Assembly: GCA_013112555.1 (NCBI GenBank)
Contig: JABFGK010000001.1
Coordinates: forward strand, 2,516,581-2,580,580
Direction of reading: 5' to 3'
Source of the DNA: Planctomycetota bacterium
Lineage (GTDB): Bacteria > Planctomycetota > Phycisphaerae > Phycisphaerales > UBA5793
Length of the DNA stretch: 64,000 nucleotides
Shown: positions 1 through 7,071 of the stretch, in pieces
Layout of the letters: the number at the start of each line of letters is the position of its first letter
How positions within the stretch are numbered: the first letter of the stretch is position 1
Notes under the pieces: model-generated
Told to the model about the DNA's origin: nothing
What the model saw: the letters and a program-made list of their open reading frames with translations, nothing else
The model's database searches: none
Translations under genes and position numbers: made by a program

Positions 1-629
1 TCGACGACGAGTGGCGTCAGAGCAGCATATTCATCGGTCACTCGGGCCTTTTCCGCACTGTCGGTACGCAGGATCACGCTGGCCACATACAGGACAACCT
101 CCGGCTTGGCGGTATAGATCGTCTCGATCAATCCGGACAGTTGGCGGGCCACGGAAATGGCACTCTCGTTATTCGAAATATCGTTCGTCCCGATGTGGAG
201 GAAAATGACGTCCGGCTGATACTGAGCGATCCAGTCGGTGATGTTTCGTTCAATCGTGTTGATCCGCCAGCCGCCGTGGCCTTCATGATCATGGTCAGGG
301 AGGTACGGCCAATTCTTCTGGCGCTTCAGCGAGCCGACAAAGTCGATGCTGTAGCCGAGGTAGTTCAGGGAGTTGAACAGCATCGTCCGATAGCCCCCGT
401 CCGATCCGATGGTAATCGAATCGCCCAACGGCATCATGCGGATGACACCCCGGTCGCTGGCCGGGCCGGCCAGGTCTTCGGTGGCTTGCGGCTGATCAAA
501 CGGGACCCACGCATGCTCAGCGGACGATCCATCAGGAACGACCTCGGGCGGCGTCACGGCACCTGACAGCAGCGAGAAGAACACCATCAGACCACAAACA
601 ACAACACTCGCGGATCGTCCAACGCACAC
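1..629 (-). CDS. SGNH/GDSL-family esterase, secreted (3' part cut by window edge)
   Basis: The gene is read on the minus strand and runs off the left edge, so only the N-terminal ~209 residues are present. A GTG start at 629 is chosen because AGGAG lies 7 nt upstream and the next in-frame codon upstream is a stop. The N-terminus (VCVGRSASVVVCGLMVFF) is hydrophobic and looks like a secretion signal. Block I of the SGNH fold is seen as MPLGDSITIG and block III as FLHIGTNDI, with a GHGG segment between them; the block V Asp-His lies outside the window. SGNH hydrolases remove acetyl or acyl groups from carbohydrates or lipids. The substrate cannot be told from this fragment. Confidence 0.85.
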   Translation of the reverse strand, partial: MCVGRSASVVVCGLMVFFSLLSGAVTPPEVVPDGSSAEHAWVPFDQPQATEDLAGPASDRGVIRMMPLGDSITIGSDGGYRTMLFNSLNYLGYSIDFVGSLKRQKNWPYLPDHDHEGHGGWRINTIERNITDWIAQYQPDVIFLHIGTNDISNNESAISVARQLSGLIETIYTAKPEVVLYVASVILRTDSAEKARVTDEYAALTPLVV

Positions 630-818
630 AACAGGGCTCCTCTGTCACAGTCTCACACAGCATGGCAGCACGGCGCACCATGACGGGCGGTTACGCACAG
701 TGTAACCTAAGTGTTTTCAATATGTTTCATCAAAAACCAAGAGGAACGGGAAACGCCAACATCAGTGAACAGGGTGGCGCAGCGTGGCGCCGCACACGCA
801 GCGGCCGTGAGCGGGCTG

Positions 819-1496
819 CTATTGGCGGTGGGTGGAGCCGTTGTCTTTCCCATTCCCGTTACAGACCGAGGCGAGTGCTGAGGACGTGACCGAGCGTTTT
901 ACGGCAGGGGGAATATTGAACGGCACAATCTTCTTGCTCACACCCGGCGTGCCGTCGAGCGTGCGCAGGATCTGGCCGATGCTGCGGAGCCGCTGCCGGT
1001 TGGCTGGTTTGCTGATCAGGCCGGCGATCGGGCGAATCCAGGCATATTCGTAGAAGAACAGTTCCCCATTGGGCTTGAGCAACTCATGGAATCGGGTGAG
1101 GATTTCGGTGACGATCTCCGGCTCGAAGTTATTCATTGGCAGAGAGGAGATGATCACGTCATAGCCCGGCTCAAGCGGCACTGTCTGGATCGGCCCCTCG
1201 TGCATTCGAATCGTGGCCGTCGGATAGTGCTCCCGGGCAGCTGCCAGAAAGTTGTCCTCGACCTTGCGGACAAAAACCGGGTTGATTTCCACGACGTCCC
1301 ACTCATCGCCCTCGCACAGGTGGCGGACGATCTGGGCTGTCATGGGCCCGGCACCCGGACCGACTTCGAGGATCCGCATCGGGCTTCGGGGCTGTCGCAG
1401 CGCCGCAGTCATGGCGCGAGCAAAGATCCCCGAACTCGGAAACGGCGAGCCGGTGTGGTAGTAGTCGATCAGACATCCTTTGAAATGGGTCAGCAA
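819..1496 (-). CDS. class I SAM-dependent methyltransferase, phospholipid N-methyltransferase-like
   Basis: A 225-residue protein with the Rossmann motif I ILEVGPGAG near residue 42, an acidic motif II region (WDVVEINP) and a motif IV-like DVIISSLPMNN. The last resembles PmtA-like phospholipid methyltransferases, in which a SLP..N segment follows the SAM site. A TTG start at 1496 is supported by AAGGGG 6 nt upstream, with an in-frame stop just before it. There is no signal peptide or membrane span, so it is probably cytoplasmic or membrane-peripheral. The C-terminal tail after residue ~205 is polar and probably unstructured. It is divergent from the cyclodeaminase-like gene that starts at 1607. 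The family assignment is firm; the lipid substrate is inferred. Confidence 0.75.
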   Translation of the reverse strand: MLTHFKGCLIDYYHTGSPFPSSGIFARAMTAALRQPRSPMRILEVGPGAGPMTAQIVRHLCEGDEWDVVEINPVFVRKVEDNFLAAAREHYPTATIRMHEGPIQTVPLEPGYDVIISSLPMNNFEPEIVTEILTRFHELLKPNGELFFYEYAWIRPIAGLISKPANRQRLRSIGQILRTLDGTPGVSKKIVPFNIPPAVKRSVTSSALASVCNGNGKDNGSTHRQ

Positions 1497-1606
1497 GCCG
1501 GACCCCTTTCACCCATGTGTTCGGCCTATCCTTGAAATGCAGACGCGGGTTGGACGCGATACCAGCCGCGGCCGCCGTATGGGAAAGTGTAAGTGGGAAA
1601 CGTCGC

Positions 1607-2233
1607 ATGACCATTTCAGAAATGCCGATCACCGACTTTTTGCACCAATTGGCAGAAAAAAAGCCGACGCCGGGGGGCGGAGCATCGTCAGCCATCACCG
1701 GGGCGGTGGCCGCTGCGACTGCAGCCATGGCGCTGGCGTATTCGGTCAGGCCCAAGTCGAACCCGCCCGATACCGCTGCGGCCATCGACGCAGCCCGGGG
1801 TGTGCTCGCCTCGCTGGCACAGCAACTTGCTGCCGCAGCCGATGAGGATGCCGCTGCCTATGCCCGGCTCAATGAACTCCAGAAACTGCCGGCTGACGAC
1901 CGCCGCCGCAGCGCCGAGATGGGCGAGGCCGTGCTGGAGGCGACAACGGTCCCGCTCAACGCAGCCCGGCATGCCTGTCAGATTCTGCGAATCTGCGATG
2001 AAATGGCTGAGTTGTGCAACAAGTGGCTGATCTCGGATTTGGCCATCGGGGCCGACCTGGCCGAGGCAGCCGTCCGGGCCTGTGCCTGGAACGTCCGGAT
2101 CAACCTGCCGCAGATCACCGATGAACCGACTCGGGCCGGACTCGCCGCAGAGTTGGATCAACAGTGCAATGATGCAGCCGATCTGCACGGCCGGCTTCAC
2201 GCTGCCTGTGCCGCTGCCATCATGCCCGGATAA
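1607..2233 (+). CDS. cyclodeaminase/cyclohydrolase family protein (FTCD_C domain)
   Basis: About 208 residues when started at ATG 1607. That start is preferred because the family signature (ITDFLHQLAEKKPTPGGGAS) begins right after it; an upstream in-frame start at 1517 would add a non-conserved arginine-rich leader. The PTPGGGASSA segment followed by alanine-rich helices is typical of formiminotetrahydrofolate cyclodeaminases and bacterial FchA-like proteins, which convert 5-formimino- to 5,10-methenyl-tetrahydrofolate. Length fits a stand-alone cyclodeaminase, with no formiminotransferase domain. The ribosome-binding site is weak. It is divergent from the methyltransferase. Family membership is clear; the exact folate substrate is inferred. 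Confidence 0.8.
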   Translation: MTISEMPITDFLHQLAEKKPTPGGGASSAITGAVAAATAAMALAYSVRPKSNPPDTAAAIDAARGVLASLAQQLAAAADEDAAAYARLNELQKLPADDRRRSAEMGEAVLEATTVPLNAARHACQILRICDEMAELCNKWLISDLAIGADLAEAAVRACAWNVRINLPQITDEPTRAGLAAELDQQCNDAADLHGRLHAACAAAIMPG

Positions 2234-2311
2234 GAAGAAGCCTGGCACTACAGGCATCAACCGGGATGCAAAGACGCCGTGGCGACGTATCACTGTGGTA
2301 ATGCGAGCCGA

Positions 2312-2355
2312 CTACTCCGGTATGGTCGGCGGGGGGCCTTGCGGGGTAGCACGAA
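2312..2355. repeat. 44-bp direct repeat, left copy (att-like)
   Basis: This 44-bp stretch is identical to 4276-4319, in the same orientation. The right copy is the last codons and stop of the glycosyltransferase gene; this left copy is a detached fragment with no reading frame of its own. The two copies bracket the AT-richer islet. Such a duplication of a gene's 3' end is what site-specific integration leaves behind, but a local duplication cannot be excluded. Confidence 0.85.
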
Positions 2356-2398
2356 TTTACCAGGAATAACGAGAGACTCGACGTTTGGCGTTTTTCTG

Positions 2399-2427
2399 TT
2401 GACAACTCCTCGGCCATAGACGATACT
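2399..2427 (+). promoter_or_regulatory. consensus sigma70-type promoter
   Basis: TTGACA at 2399-2404 and GATACT at 2422-2427 are separated by exactly 17 nt. The predicted start of transcription is near 2434. The only thing between that start and an intrinsic terminator at 2455-2493 is about 20 nt, so the promoter appears to serve a very short RNA rather than a gene. T-rich sequence (GCGTTTTTCTG) lies just upstream of the -35 element. Confidence 0.55.
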
Positions 2428-2433
2428 GAATAT

Positions 2434-2490
2434 GGACTGGGAGTTCCCGGTCGGCGGACGACTCTGTTTTCGGAGTTGTCCGTTTTCTTT
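2434..2490 (+). ncRNA. candidate ~57-nt small RNA of the islet
   Basis: The unit is defined only by signals: a 17-nt-spaced promoter upstream and a stem-loop with a T-tract downstream. No plausible coding frame fits inside; an ATG at 2432 lies before the predicted transcript start. The 5' part (GGGAGTTCCCGGTCGGC) nearly repeats, in the same sense, the last codons of the adjacent DUF3800 mRNA, which is read from the other strand. Read-through of the terminator would give an antisense transcript to the DUF3800 gene. Function is unknown and the RNA is unproven. Confidence 0.4.
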
Positions 2491-2493
2491 TTC
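2455..2493 (+). terminator. intrinsic terminator of the candidate small RNA
   Basis: CGGACGACTC pairs with GAGTTGTCCG (10 bp with one G-T pair, 8-nt loop) and is followed directly by TTTTCTTTTT. On the opposite strand the hairpin has no T-tract, so it would not end the convergent DUF3800 transcript efficiently. Confidence 0.6.
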
Positions 2494-2500
2494 TACCTGC

Positions 2501-3259
2501 TTAGCCGACCGCTGGGAACTCCTTCCACCCGACTGTTTGCCCGTCATTCATGTACAAATGGTGTTTGACAATCTCAAACGCGCGATTCTGGCTGCCCTTG
2601 TCAAGCATGTGACGAGCAGATGGATAGGCACACAGATCTGCAAGTTGAATGCCGGCGATGTTCTTGCGCTTATCGTGAAACTGAACTGGAAATGCTCGCT
2701 TCCTGAATCGAGCCTGAGTTACGGACGAGGTTCCCTCATGTACCAGCGTGTGAAAGGCCGCCTTCAACTCATTGTCCTCATTCCTCCCGCGTGATTCAGC
2801 CATGAGGGGAAGTTCATGTACACTGCCTTGTTCCATCCAGGCAATAACTCGCTCTAAAATGAACGTCAGCGCAAGTGTATATGGATTCTCAGGAGAGCGG
2901 TACTCTACTCTCAAGCGATCCTTGCGGATACCAGCAACAAACAGAGAGAAGGGGAGCACTCGCATTAGATGTGATAATCTCGTTTGAAATGCCTGCTTCA
3001 CACGAGGATCATGCAGAATATGGAACGGTCCTTGAGCCTTCCGGATATCCCGGCTGTGCAGATTGACGCCCTCGTGATCCCAAAATCGCAGTTTCAGATT
3101 GGTGACTTCAGGCACAATCCGATCAACGTAGCAACTCCTGCGGACAACAACCAGAGACAGGAGAAATAACGGAAAGTCACGGTCAATTGTCACAAGCCCG
3201 TGGTCACCGCACTCGTCAAGGAAACCGATGTATTCAGAGCGTATTGGCAAGTATTCCAT
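2501..3259 (-). CDS. DUF3800 domain protein
   Basis: About 252 residues. The N-terminal YIGFLDECGDHG segment, the middle DHEGVNLHSRDI and the late IQLADLCAYP are the conserved marks of the DUF3800 family, whose biochemical function is not established. The acidic residues in these blocks suggest a metal-dependent RNase H-like fold, but that is an inference. ATG 3259 is preferred because GAAGAG lies 6 nt upstream; ATG 3286 and TTG 3292 are possible alternatives. It follows the regulator gene at 3327-3887 on the same strand with a short gap, so the two look like one operon. Base composition is visibly less GC-rich than the surroundings. Its last codons form an inverted repeat with sequence 50-60 nt downstream. 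Confidence 0.8.
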   Translation of the reverse strand: MEYLPIRSEYIGFLDECGDHGLVTIDRDFPLFLLSLVVVRRSCYVDRIVPEVTNLKLRFWDHEGVNLHSRDIRKAQGPFHILHDPRVKQAFQTRLSHLMRVLPFSLFVAGIRKDRLRVEYRSPENPYTLALTFILERVIAWMEQGSVHELPLMAESRGRNEDNELKAAFHTLVHEGTSSVTQARFRKRAFPVQFHDKRKNIAGIQLADLCAYPSARHMLDKGSQNRAFEIVKHHLYMNDGQTVGWKEFPAVG

Positions 3260-3326
3260 TCGTCGCTCTTCACGTGGATGAGTCATTGTCAACCGACACG
3301 ATGACTGCAGCAGGTCAGTTCTAATA

Positions 3327-3887
3327 TCACGCCTGGCTCCATTCCAGCTGACCTCGCATCCCTGGATGAACGGCCCCGTCCTTGTCCCGCCATTCGAAAT
3401 TCAAGCTAACAGAGACGCCTAATGCCCTTGCCAGATCGAGTATTTTATCCCATGCCTGCTTTGCTCCCACCGACTGTATTGAGAGGTCCGCATCGGGCAC
3501 ATACTTGTAGCCATCATCCTCATAACGACCATTGCGTATGTTGGCCGTACTCACAGCGCACAGCTTGTCCACCGACCTGAGCTTCTTCAATCCCAAGACA
3601 TGCAAGTCATGCAGAATGCCATTCCACTTGGGCCGATGAACCGGGCGACCATCAAGGCTCGCCGACAGGAGCCGCGTGTGTGTCAAATCCTCCGGCCAGT
3701 CCGGGTCCAGCTTGATGATCTGGCCCCCATTGCACTTGCGGGCTTCATCATCCGGCAACTCCTTGCCGCGCCGCAGCACTTCTTCGTGAATCAATCGCCC
3801 AACAAGCGACTCCGGTGTATCAACAAATGGCTCGGCGATGAGCTTCAGTTCCTCAAAGGCGGCCTCTGATAGCGTAATGACTGGCAT
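3327..3887 (-). CDS. predicted ribbon-helix-helix-type DNA-binding protein with unknown C-terminal domain
   Basis: A 186-residue protein. The start at 3887 is set by GAGGAG 6 nt upstream and by a promoter at 3925-3953 that excludes the longer upstream frame. Residues 1-40 (MPVITLSEAAFEELKLIAEP, then FVDTPESLVGRLI) match the short strand-helix-helix pattern seen at the N-terminus of many SeqA- or antitoxin-like proteins. The remainder has the sequence KWNGILHDLHVLGLKKLRSV and a C-terminal half resembling restriction-associated small domains, but I do not recognise a family. It is the first gene of a two-gene operon with DUF3800. A 7-bp dyad overlaps its promoter, which suggests autoregulation. 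Role as regulator is inferred. Confidence 0.65.
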   Translation of the reverse strand: MPVITLSEAAFEELKLIAEPFVDTPESLVGRLIHEEVLRRGKELPDDEARKCNGGQIIKLDPDWPEDLTHTRLLSASLDGRPVHRPKWNGILHDLHVLGLKKLRSVDKLCAVSTANIRNGRYEDDGYKYVPDADLSIQSVGAKQAWDKILDLARALGVSVSLNFEWRDKDGAVHPGMRGQLEWSQA

Positions 3888-3924
3888 GATTGACTCCTCA
3901 GACCCGTAATCCATGTCCACAGAT

Positions 3925-3953
3925 ACAATACAGGACATTGGATTCAATGTCAA
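3925..3953 (-). promoter_or_regulatory. promoter with overlapping dyad operator for the DUF3800 operon
   Basis: Read on the minus strand, TTGACA (3953-3948) and TATTGT (3930-3925) are 17 nt apart, with an A/T-rich upstream tract to about 3990. The predicted RNA start near 3918 leaves a ~30-nt leader before the ATG at 3887. A perfect inverted repeat, GACATTG-N4-CAATGTC, occupies 3934-3951, inside the spacer and the -35 element. That is the position expected for a repressor site, and the likely ligand is the downstream DNA-binding protein. Confidence 0.6.
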
Positions 3954-3989
3954 TGCATATACATTCATATTTTTACATATTTTTAGTCA

Positions 3990-4275
3990 CAATAGATGGG
4001 CCACAGTACGATCAATCCTACTGAAAAGGACGGGATATGGGTCTACCCATGCAATGAGCGCGCGACTGCCTCGCGCTTGCCGCGACACGAAGTCACCCGA
4101 CAGACTTGCTTCACCCAGCGGATTCACCCCGCCAATGGCACAAGCACTCCGCCCATCAATCATCAGGGTGGAGGCCCGTTCTCAGCTGTAACACACTGGT
4201 AAGCCGCGTTCATCTGAATGCGGGCTTCATCTTGTCAAAGGATCCCCGGATCGGCAGGATTCCTCTCGTCACTCG
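3990..4275. other. gene-free right end of the islet
   Basis: About 286 bp without a credible gene. It contains a tight imperfect stem-loop at 4201-4227 (AAGCCGCGTTCA against TGAATGCGGGCTT, with one bulge and one G-T pair) with no T-tract. A CTCTCGT motif at 4263-4269 is the inverted partner of ACGAGAG at 2369-2375 just inside the left repeat. Nothing resembling a recombinase gene is present. Confidence 0.5.
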
Positions 4276-4319
4276 CTACTCCGGTATGGTCGGCGGGGGG
4301 CCTTGCGGGGTAGCACGAA
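4276..4319. repeat. 44-bp direct repeat, right copy (att-like), overlapping the glycosyltransferase 3' end
   Basis: Identical over 44 bp to 2312-2355. It encodes the last 14 codons of the glycosyltransferase (ending ATPQGPPPTIPE) and its stop, so the gene stays intact with this copy. The two copies are 1,964 bp apart, start to start. Confidence 0.85.
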
Positions 4320-5157
4320 CGGCATCGTGTGTCAGTTCCATGAGTTGCAACTGTTTCGTCGTCGTCCCCACGCCCATACTGAAAGCCGCCACCCAGCCCC
4401 TCCACCCGTCCATCCAGGCACCCTTCAGCACGAGTTGTTTGAGGACCGCACCCAGCGGCGACAGCAACAGCATGAGCACCGAGCCGCGCCGGCCCATCTG
4501 GTAGTAACTCTCGGCAGCCCGCAGCCCGTGCCCGATCTGCTTGCGCAGCAAGTCGGCCACGTTTTCATACGCATCGTGCCGCATGATGCCCGATAGTCTC
4601 CCCACCCGGCCGCTGACAACCTGCAACGTGTCGTGGGGGTCATAGCCGGCCCACGTGGCAGCCCCACCCGTGCGCACGAGCCGCGTGCGCCACTCCGGCT
4701 GCCAGGCATGTTTGAGCCATTGCCCGCCGACGCAGGTTCTCCGGTTCATCTCATAGCCGTCAAACTTCGGGTCATTGCGAACCACGGCTGCACGCACGGC
4801 ATCAACCAACGCGGGTTCGAGTGATTCATCGCTGTCGAGACTGAAGGCCCACGGGGTCGTGCACTGGTCGAGCGCAAATTGCTTCTGGCGGACGTGCCCC
4901 TCCCACTCGTGATTGATCACCCGGGCACCGTAGTGCCGGACAATCTCGAGCGTCCCATCGGTTGAGCCGGAGTCCACCACGACAATCTCGCCTGCCAGGT
5001 CAGCGATGCCGGCCAGGGCTGCTTCGATCGTCCGCTCGTTGTTGCAACTGAGGATGGCAACGGTCAGGTCGGCGCAGGGCCCATCAGATGCAGGACCGGC
5101 CGGGCCGTCATCCCCCCCACCACCGGCACCCCTGGTTTCGGTGCGTGGTTCATTCAT
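4276..5157 (-). CDS. family 2 glycosyltransferase, WaaE/KdtX-like
   Basis: A 293-residue GT2 enzyme. After a glycine/proline-rich N-terminus of ~28 residues come AILSCNNERTIEAAL, the nucleotide-binding VVVDSGSTDGTLEIV and the DxD-like FSLDSDESLEP. The C-terminal part has hydrophobic stretches (RGSVLMLLLSPLGAVLKQ) that probably bind the membrane. The order and wording match the WaaE/KdtX group that adds sugars to LPS core, and Ser/Thr-rich context suggests an envelope glycan role. It lies 73 bp after the PGRP amidase on the same strand. Its stop codon and last codons are duplicated at 2312-2355, marking the islet junction. Confidence 0.82.
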   Translation of the reverse strand: MNEPRTETRGAGGGGDDGPAGPASDGPCADLTVAILSCNNERTIEAALAGIADLAGEIVVVDSGSTDGTLEIVRHYGARVINHEWEGHVRQKQFALDQCTTPWAFSLDSDESLEPALVDAVRAAVVRNDPKFDGYEMNRRTCVGGQWLKHAWQPEWRTRLVRTGGAATWAGYDPHDTLQVVSGRVGRLSGIMRHDAYENVADLLRKQIGHGLRAAESYYQMGRRGSVLMLLLSPLGAVLKQLVLKGAWMDGWRGWVAAFSMGVGTTTKQLQLMELTHDAVRATPQGPPPTIPE

Positions 5158-5230
5158 AAAGCGGTATCCGTCTTTGAGGGGGGCGTGTCATTGAAGCAGA
5201 GCGCGAGCCGGGTGATGGTTTAGGTCAGTG

Positions 5231-6001
5231 TCAGAGCCGTGCCCGAACCGTTCCCATGCGTGCCTGCAGTGCTCGGCCGGGGCATGCAGTGGCAGCAAGT
5301 TCCTGATGGGTGTAGACAAGCCGCGTCGGGACCCCGTAGCGGGCGATCAACTGCGACACGTGCCGCTGCAGCGCTGCCACCTGCAAATCCGTGGGGGATT
5401 GCTCTTCGAAATTGCCCAGGCAGACCACGCCAATGTTGCCCTCATTGTGATACTTCACATGCGCACCCTGCCAGGTCAACGACCGAGCCTCCCAGATGCG
5501 CCCACCCCGATCGATCGCAAAGTGATAGCCGATGTCTCCCCAGCCGCGATCCTGGTGCGAGCGACGAATCGCATCGATTCGGCCTGAGGCTGCACTCTGA
5601 CTGTCGCCCCAGAACGGGCTCATCCCGTCATGGTGAACCGTGATTCGGCTGACCGGCAGCATCTTGTCCATTCGTGATGGGATCGCCTTGCCGGTGGCCC
5701 ACTTTGATCGATCAAAGACGCCCGGGAAACTCGTTCCGGATGATGATGGGGTCCCCGTCCCAGCTTGTGCGGTGCCTGGTGTATCGGACGATGTGGAACG
5801 GGGGTAGGACACACGGTCGCTCGGCCGCGTCCGGCGTGCCGTGTCTCTGCCGCCGCTTCCGGTCAGTGGGTCATCGTCTTCCCAGGGGGTGCCCGGAAGG
5901 GTACCGGTCAACCCGGTCTGAGACGCACACCCGCCGGCCAACCAGGCTGCTCCCAGCCCGAGCCCGGCGACGAGAAACCGACGACGTGAACATTCACCCA
6001 T
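5231..6001 (-). CDS. N-acetylmuramoyl-L-alanine amidase of PGRP type, lipoprotein
   Basis: About 256 residues from ATG 6001 (a GTG at 6010 is possible). The N-terminus has a twin-arginine-like SRRRFLVAG followed by a lipobox LAGGC, so the protein is probably exported and lipid-anchored. A serine/threonine/proline-rich linker of about 80 residues leads to the amidase_2/PGRP domain: TVHHDG with the first zinc ligand, DRGWGDIGYHFAIDRGG, the core strand GNIGVVCLGNF, and YTHQELAATACPG supplying the other His and Cys ligands as in T7 lysozyme. It cuts the amide bond between MurNAc and the stem peptide. It probably shares transcription with the downstream glycosyltransferase. Confidence 0.87.
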   Translation of the reverse strand: MGECSRRRFLVAGLGLGAAWLAGGCASQTGLTGTLPGTPWEDDDPLTGSGGRDTARRTRPSDRVSYPRSTSSDTPGTAQAGTGTPSSSGTSFPGVFDRSKWATGKAIPSRMDKMLPVSRITVHHDGMSPFWGDSQSAASGRIDAIRRSHQDRGWGDIGYHFAIDRGGRIWEARSLTWQGAHVKYHNEGNIGVVCLGNFEEQSPTDLQVAALQRHVSQLIARYGVPTRLVYTHQELAATACPGRALQARMGTVRARL

Positions 6002-6574
6002 AGCCAACACCCTTTATCTCTCTTCCAGAGTTATATCGACCACAGCCCCCGATTTCATCAAGCGCCGCTCGATCAATGGCAATCGATCCTCCCTCCCGGG
6101 CGGTCATCGGCTGCCGGAGCCGGATCATCGGTCCTGTCGGCCGGTACTCAGGGCCTGCCCCTATTCACCGATATCACTGGCTGGGGTTTCAGCCTGGCAC
6201 CACAATTCGCTTGGCATCAATCGGATCATGTGGTAGACTTTAGCCGTTTCTCCTTTCTGAGGGCTGAGTTGAGGTTCGACCAGCCTGTGAATAGGCCGTC
6301 CCGTGCCATTGGTACACGACGGCCTTTTCAAATCGCCCCGCACGATCTTGACTGTCACGGTCGGCCTCCAGAGCCTACAAATAGGGTGGTCCTGTCCGGC
6401 TAAACGGCAATTTCGGCTGGGTTTGAGCGCCGAATACCGGCTTGGACGCTTCTGAATGACTCCTCTGTCACAGCAATGCGGGTGTCTCGCGTGTGAGTTA
6501 TTGGATCGACCAGCCGCGCGACCGTGAGGGAGCGGGCACTTCCACTCCCCGCCCGTCAGGGCGCGCGAACGTAG

Positions 6575-6718
6575 CCGGCAGCTTCAGCTGCCGGAAGAGG
6601 ATCGCAACCCGCGCACCCACCGCCCGGAAGGCGGACGATGCGCGACAAGTGATCTGTACCCACAACGGGGCACATGCAATGTGCCCCTACGGCCCGTCAT
6701 TCCTGCGAACGCAGGAAT
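6575..6718. repeat. cluster of REP-like palindromes
   Basis: Three separate inverted repeats: CCGGCAGCT-tc-AGCTGCCGG (6575-6594), GGGGCACAT-gca-ATGTGCCCC (6667-6687) and ATTCCTGCG-aac-GCAGGAAT (6699-6718). Close relatives occur at 55351-55370 (CCGGCGGCT palindrome) and 21403-21460 (CGTCATTCC palindromes). They lie only between genes. Confidence 0.65.
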
Positions 6719-6818
6719 CCACCGCGAAGCGGTGCTCGTTTGTAGCCGGGTGTGAAGCGAGTCGGAGACGAGCGCCACGCCCGGAAGGTGAAGCCTCCTC
6801 ACGCGACATTCCTGTTAG

Positions 6819-6837
6819 CCCCCGGCTCTGCCGGGGG
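6819..6837. repeat. CCCCCGGC hairpin
   Basis: CCCCCGGC-tct-GCCGGGGG, preceded by TTAG. The same element, with loop tcc, sits right behind the purQ stop codon at 50160-50178, so it is a dispersed family. Confidence 0.6.
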
Positions 6838-7017
6838 TGGGATGCGCTCCTGGGCGTTGCTATCCCACTCAACGCATGTTGCCCGCTTACTTACGTGCGC
6901 GGCTCGTCGGAGACACGCCCCTGCCGGTGGGATGCGCTCCCAAAGCGTTGCTATCCCACTCAACGCATGTTGCCCGCTTACTTACGTGCGCGGCTCGTCG
7001 GAGTCACGCCCTTGCCG
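6837..7017. repeat. two tandem ~90-bp repeats
   Basis: Units at 6837-6926 and 6927-7017 differ by only a few bases plus one indel. Each begins with an inverted repeat (GTGGGA ... TCCCAC) and ends with a GCGCGGCTCGTCGGAG segment. A diverged copy of the first half lies at 17603-17636 and of the second half near 61679. Confidence 0.8.
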
Positions 7018-7071
7018 GTGGGCTTTCGCGAAAACCGCTCACCCCACCCTACGTTCCAATGCAATTCCTCA

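Larger units (their letters stand above)
6002..7071. other. 1.07-kb gene-free, repeat-rich spacer
   Basis: No convincing gene. The region collects several dispersed hairpins and a tandem repeat (listed separately): GGGGCACAT/ATGTGCCCC at 6667-6687, a CCGGCAGCT palindrome at 6575-6594, an ATTCCTGCG palindrome at 6699-6718, a CCCCCGGC hairpin at 6819-6837 and two ~90-bp units at 6837-7017. A short open frame at 6161-6358 on the minus strand has no family resemblance and no ribosome-binding site. Confidence 0.6.

Noticed and set aside
2432..2794. 120-codon open frame starting at the islet promoter
   Set aside because: Its ATG precedes the predicted transcript start, the terminator lies inside it, and most of it is antisense to DUF3800.
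4201..4227. Integron attC site at the right end of the islet
   Set aside because: The stem lacks the GTTRRRY/RYYYAAC core boxes and no integron integrase is near.
2312..4319. Classical insertion sequence or transposon
   Set aside because: The flanking repeats are direct and 44 bp long, not terminal inverted repeats, and no transposase is present; site-specific integration fits better.
6161..6358. 65-codon open frame on the minus strand in the repeat-rich spacer
   Set aside because: No ribosome-binding site, no family resemblance and no neighbour in the same direction; likely chance.
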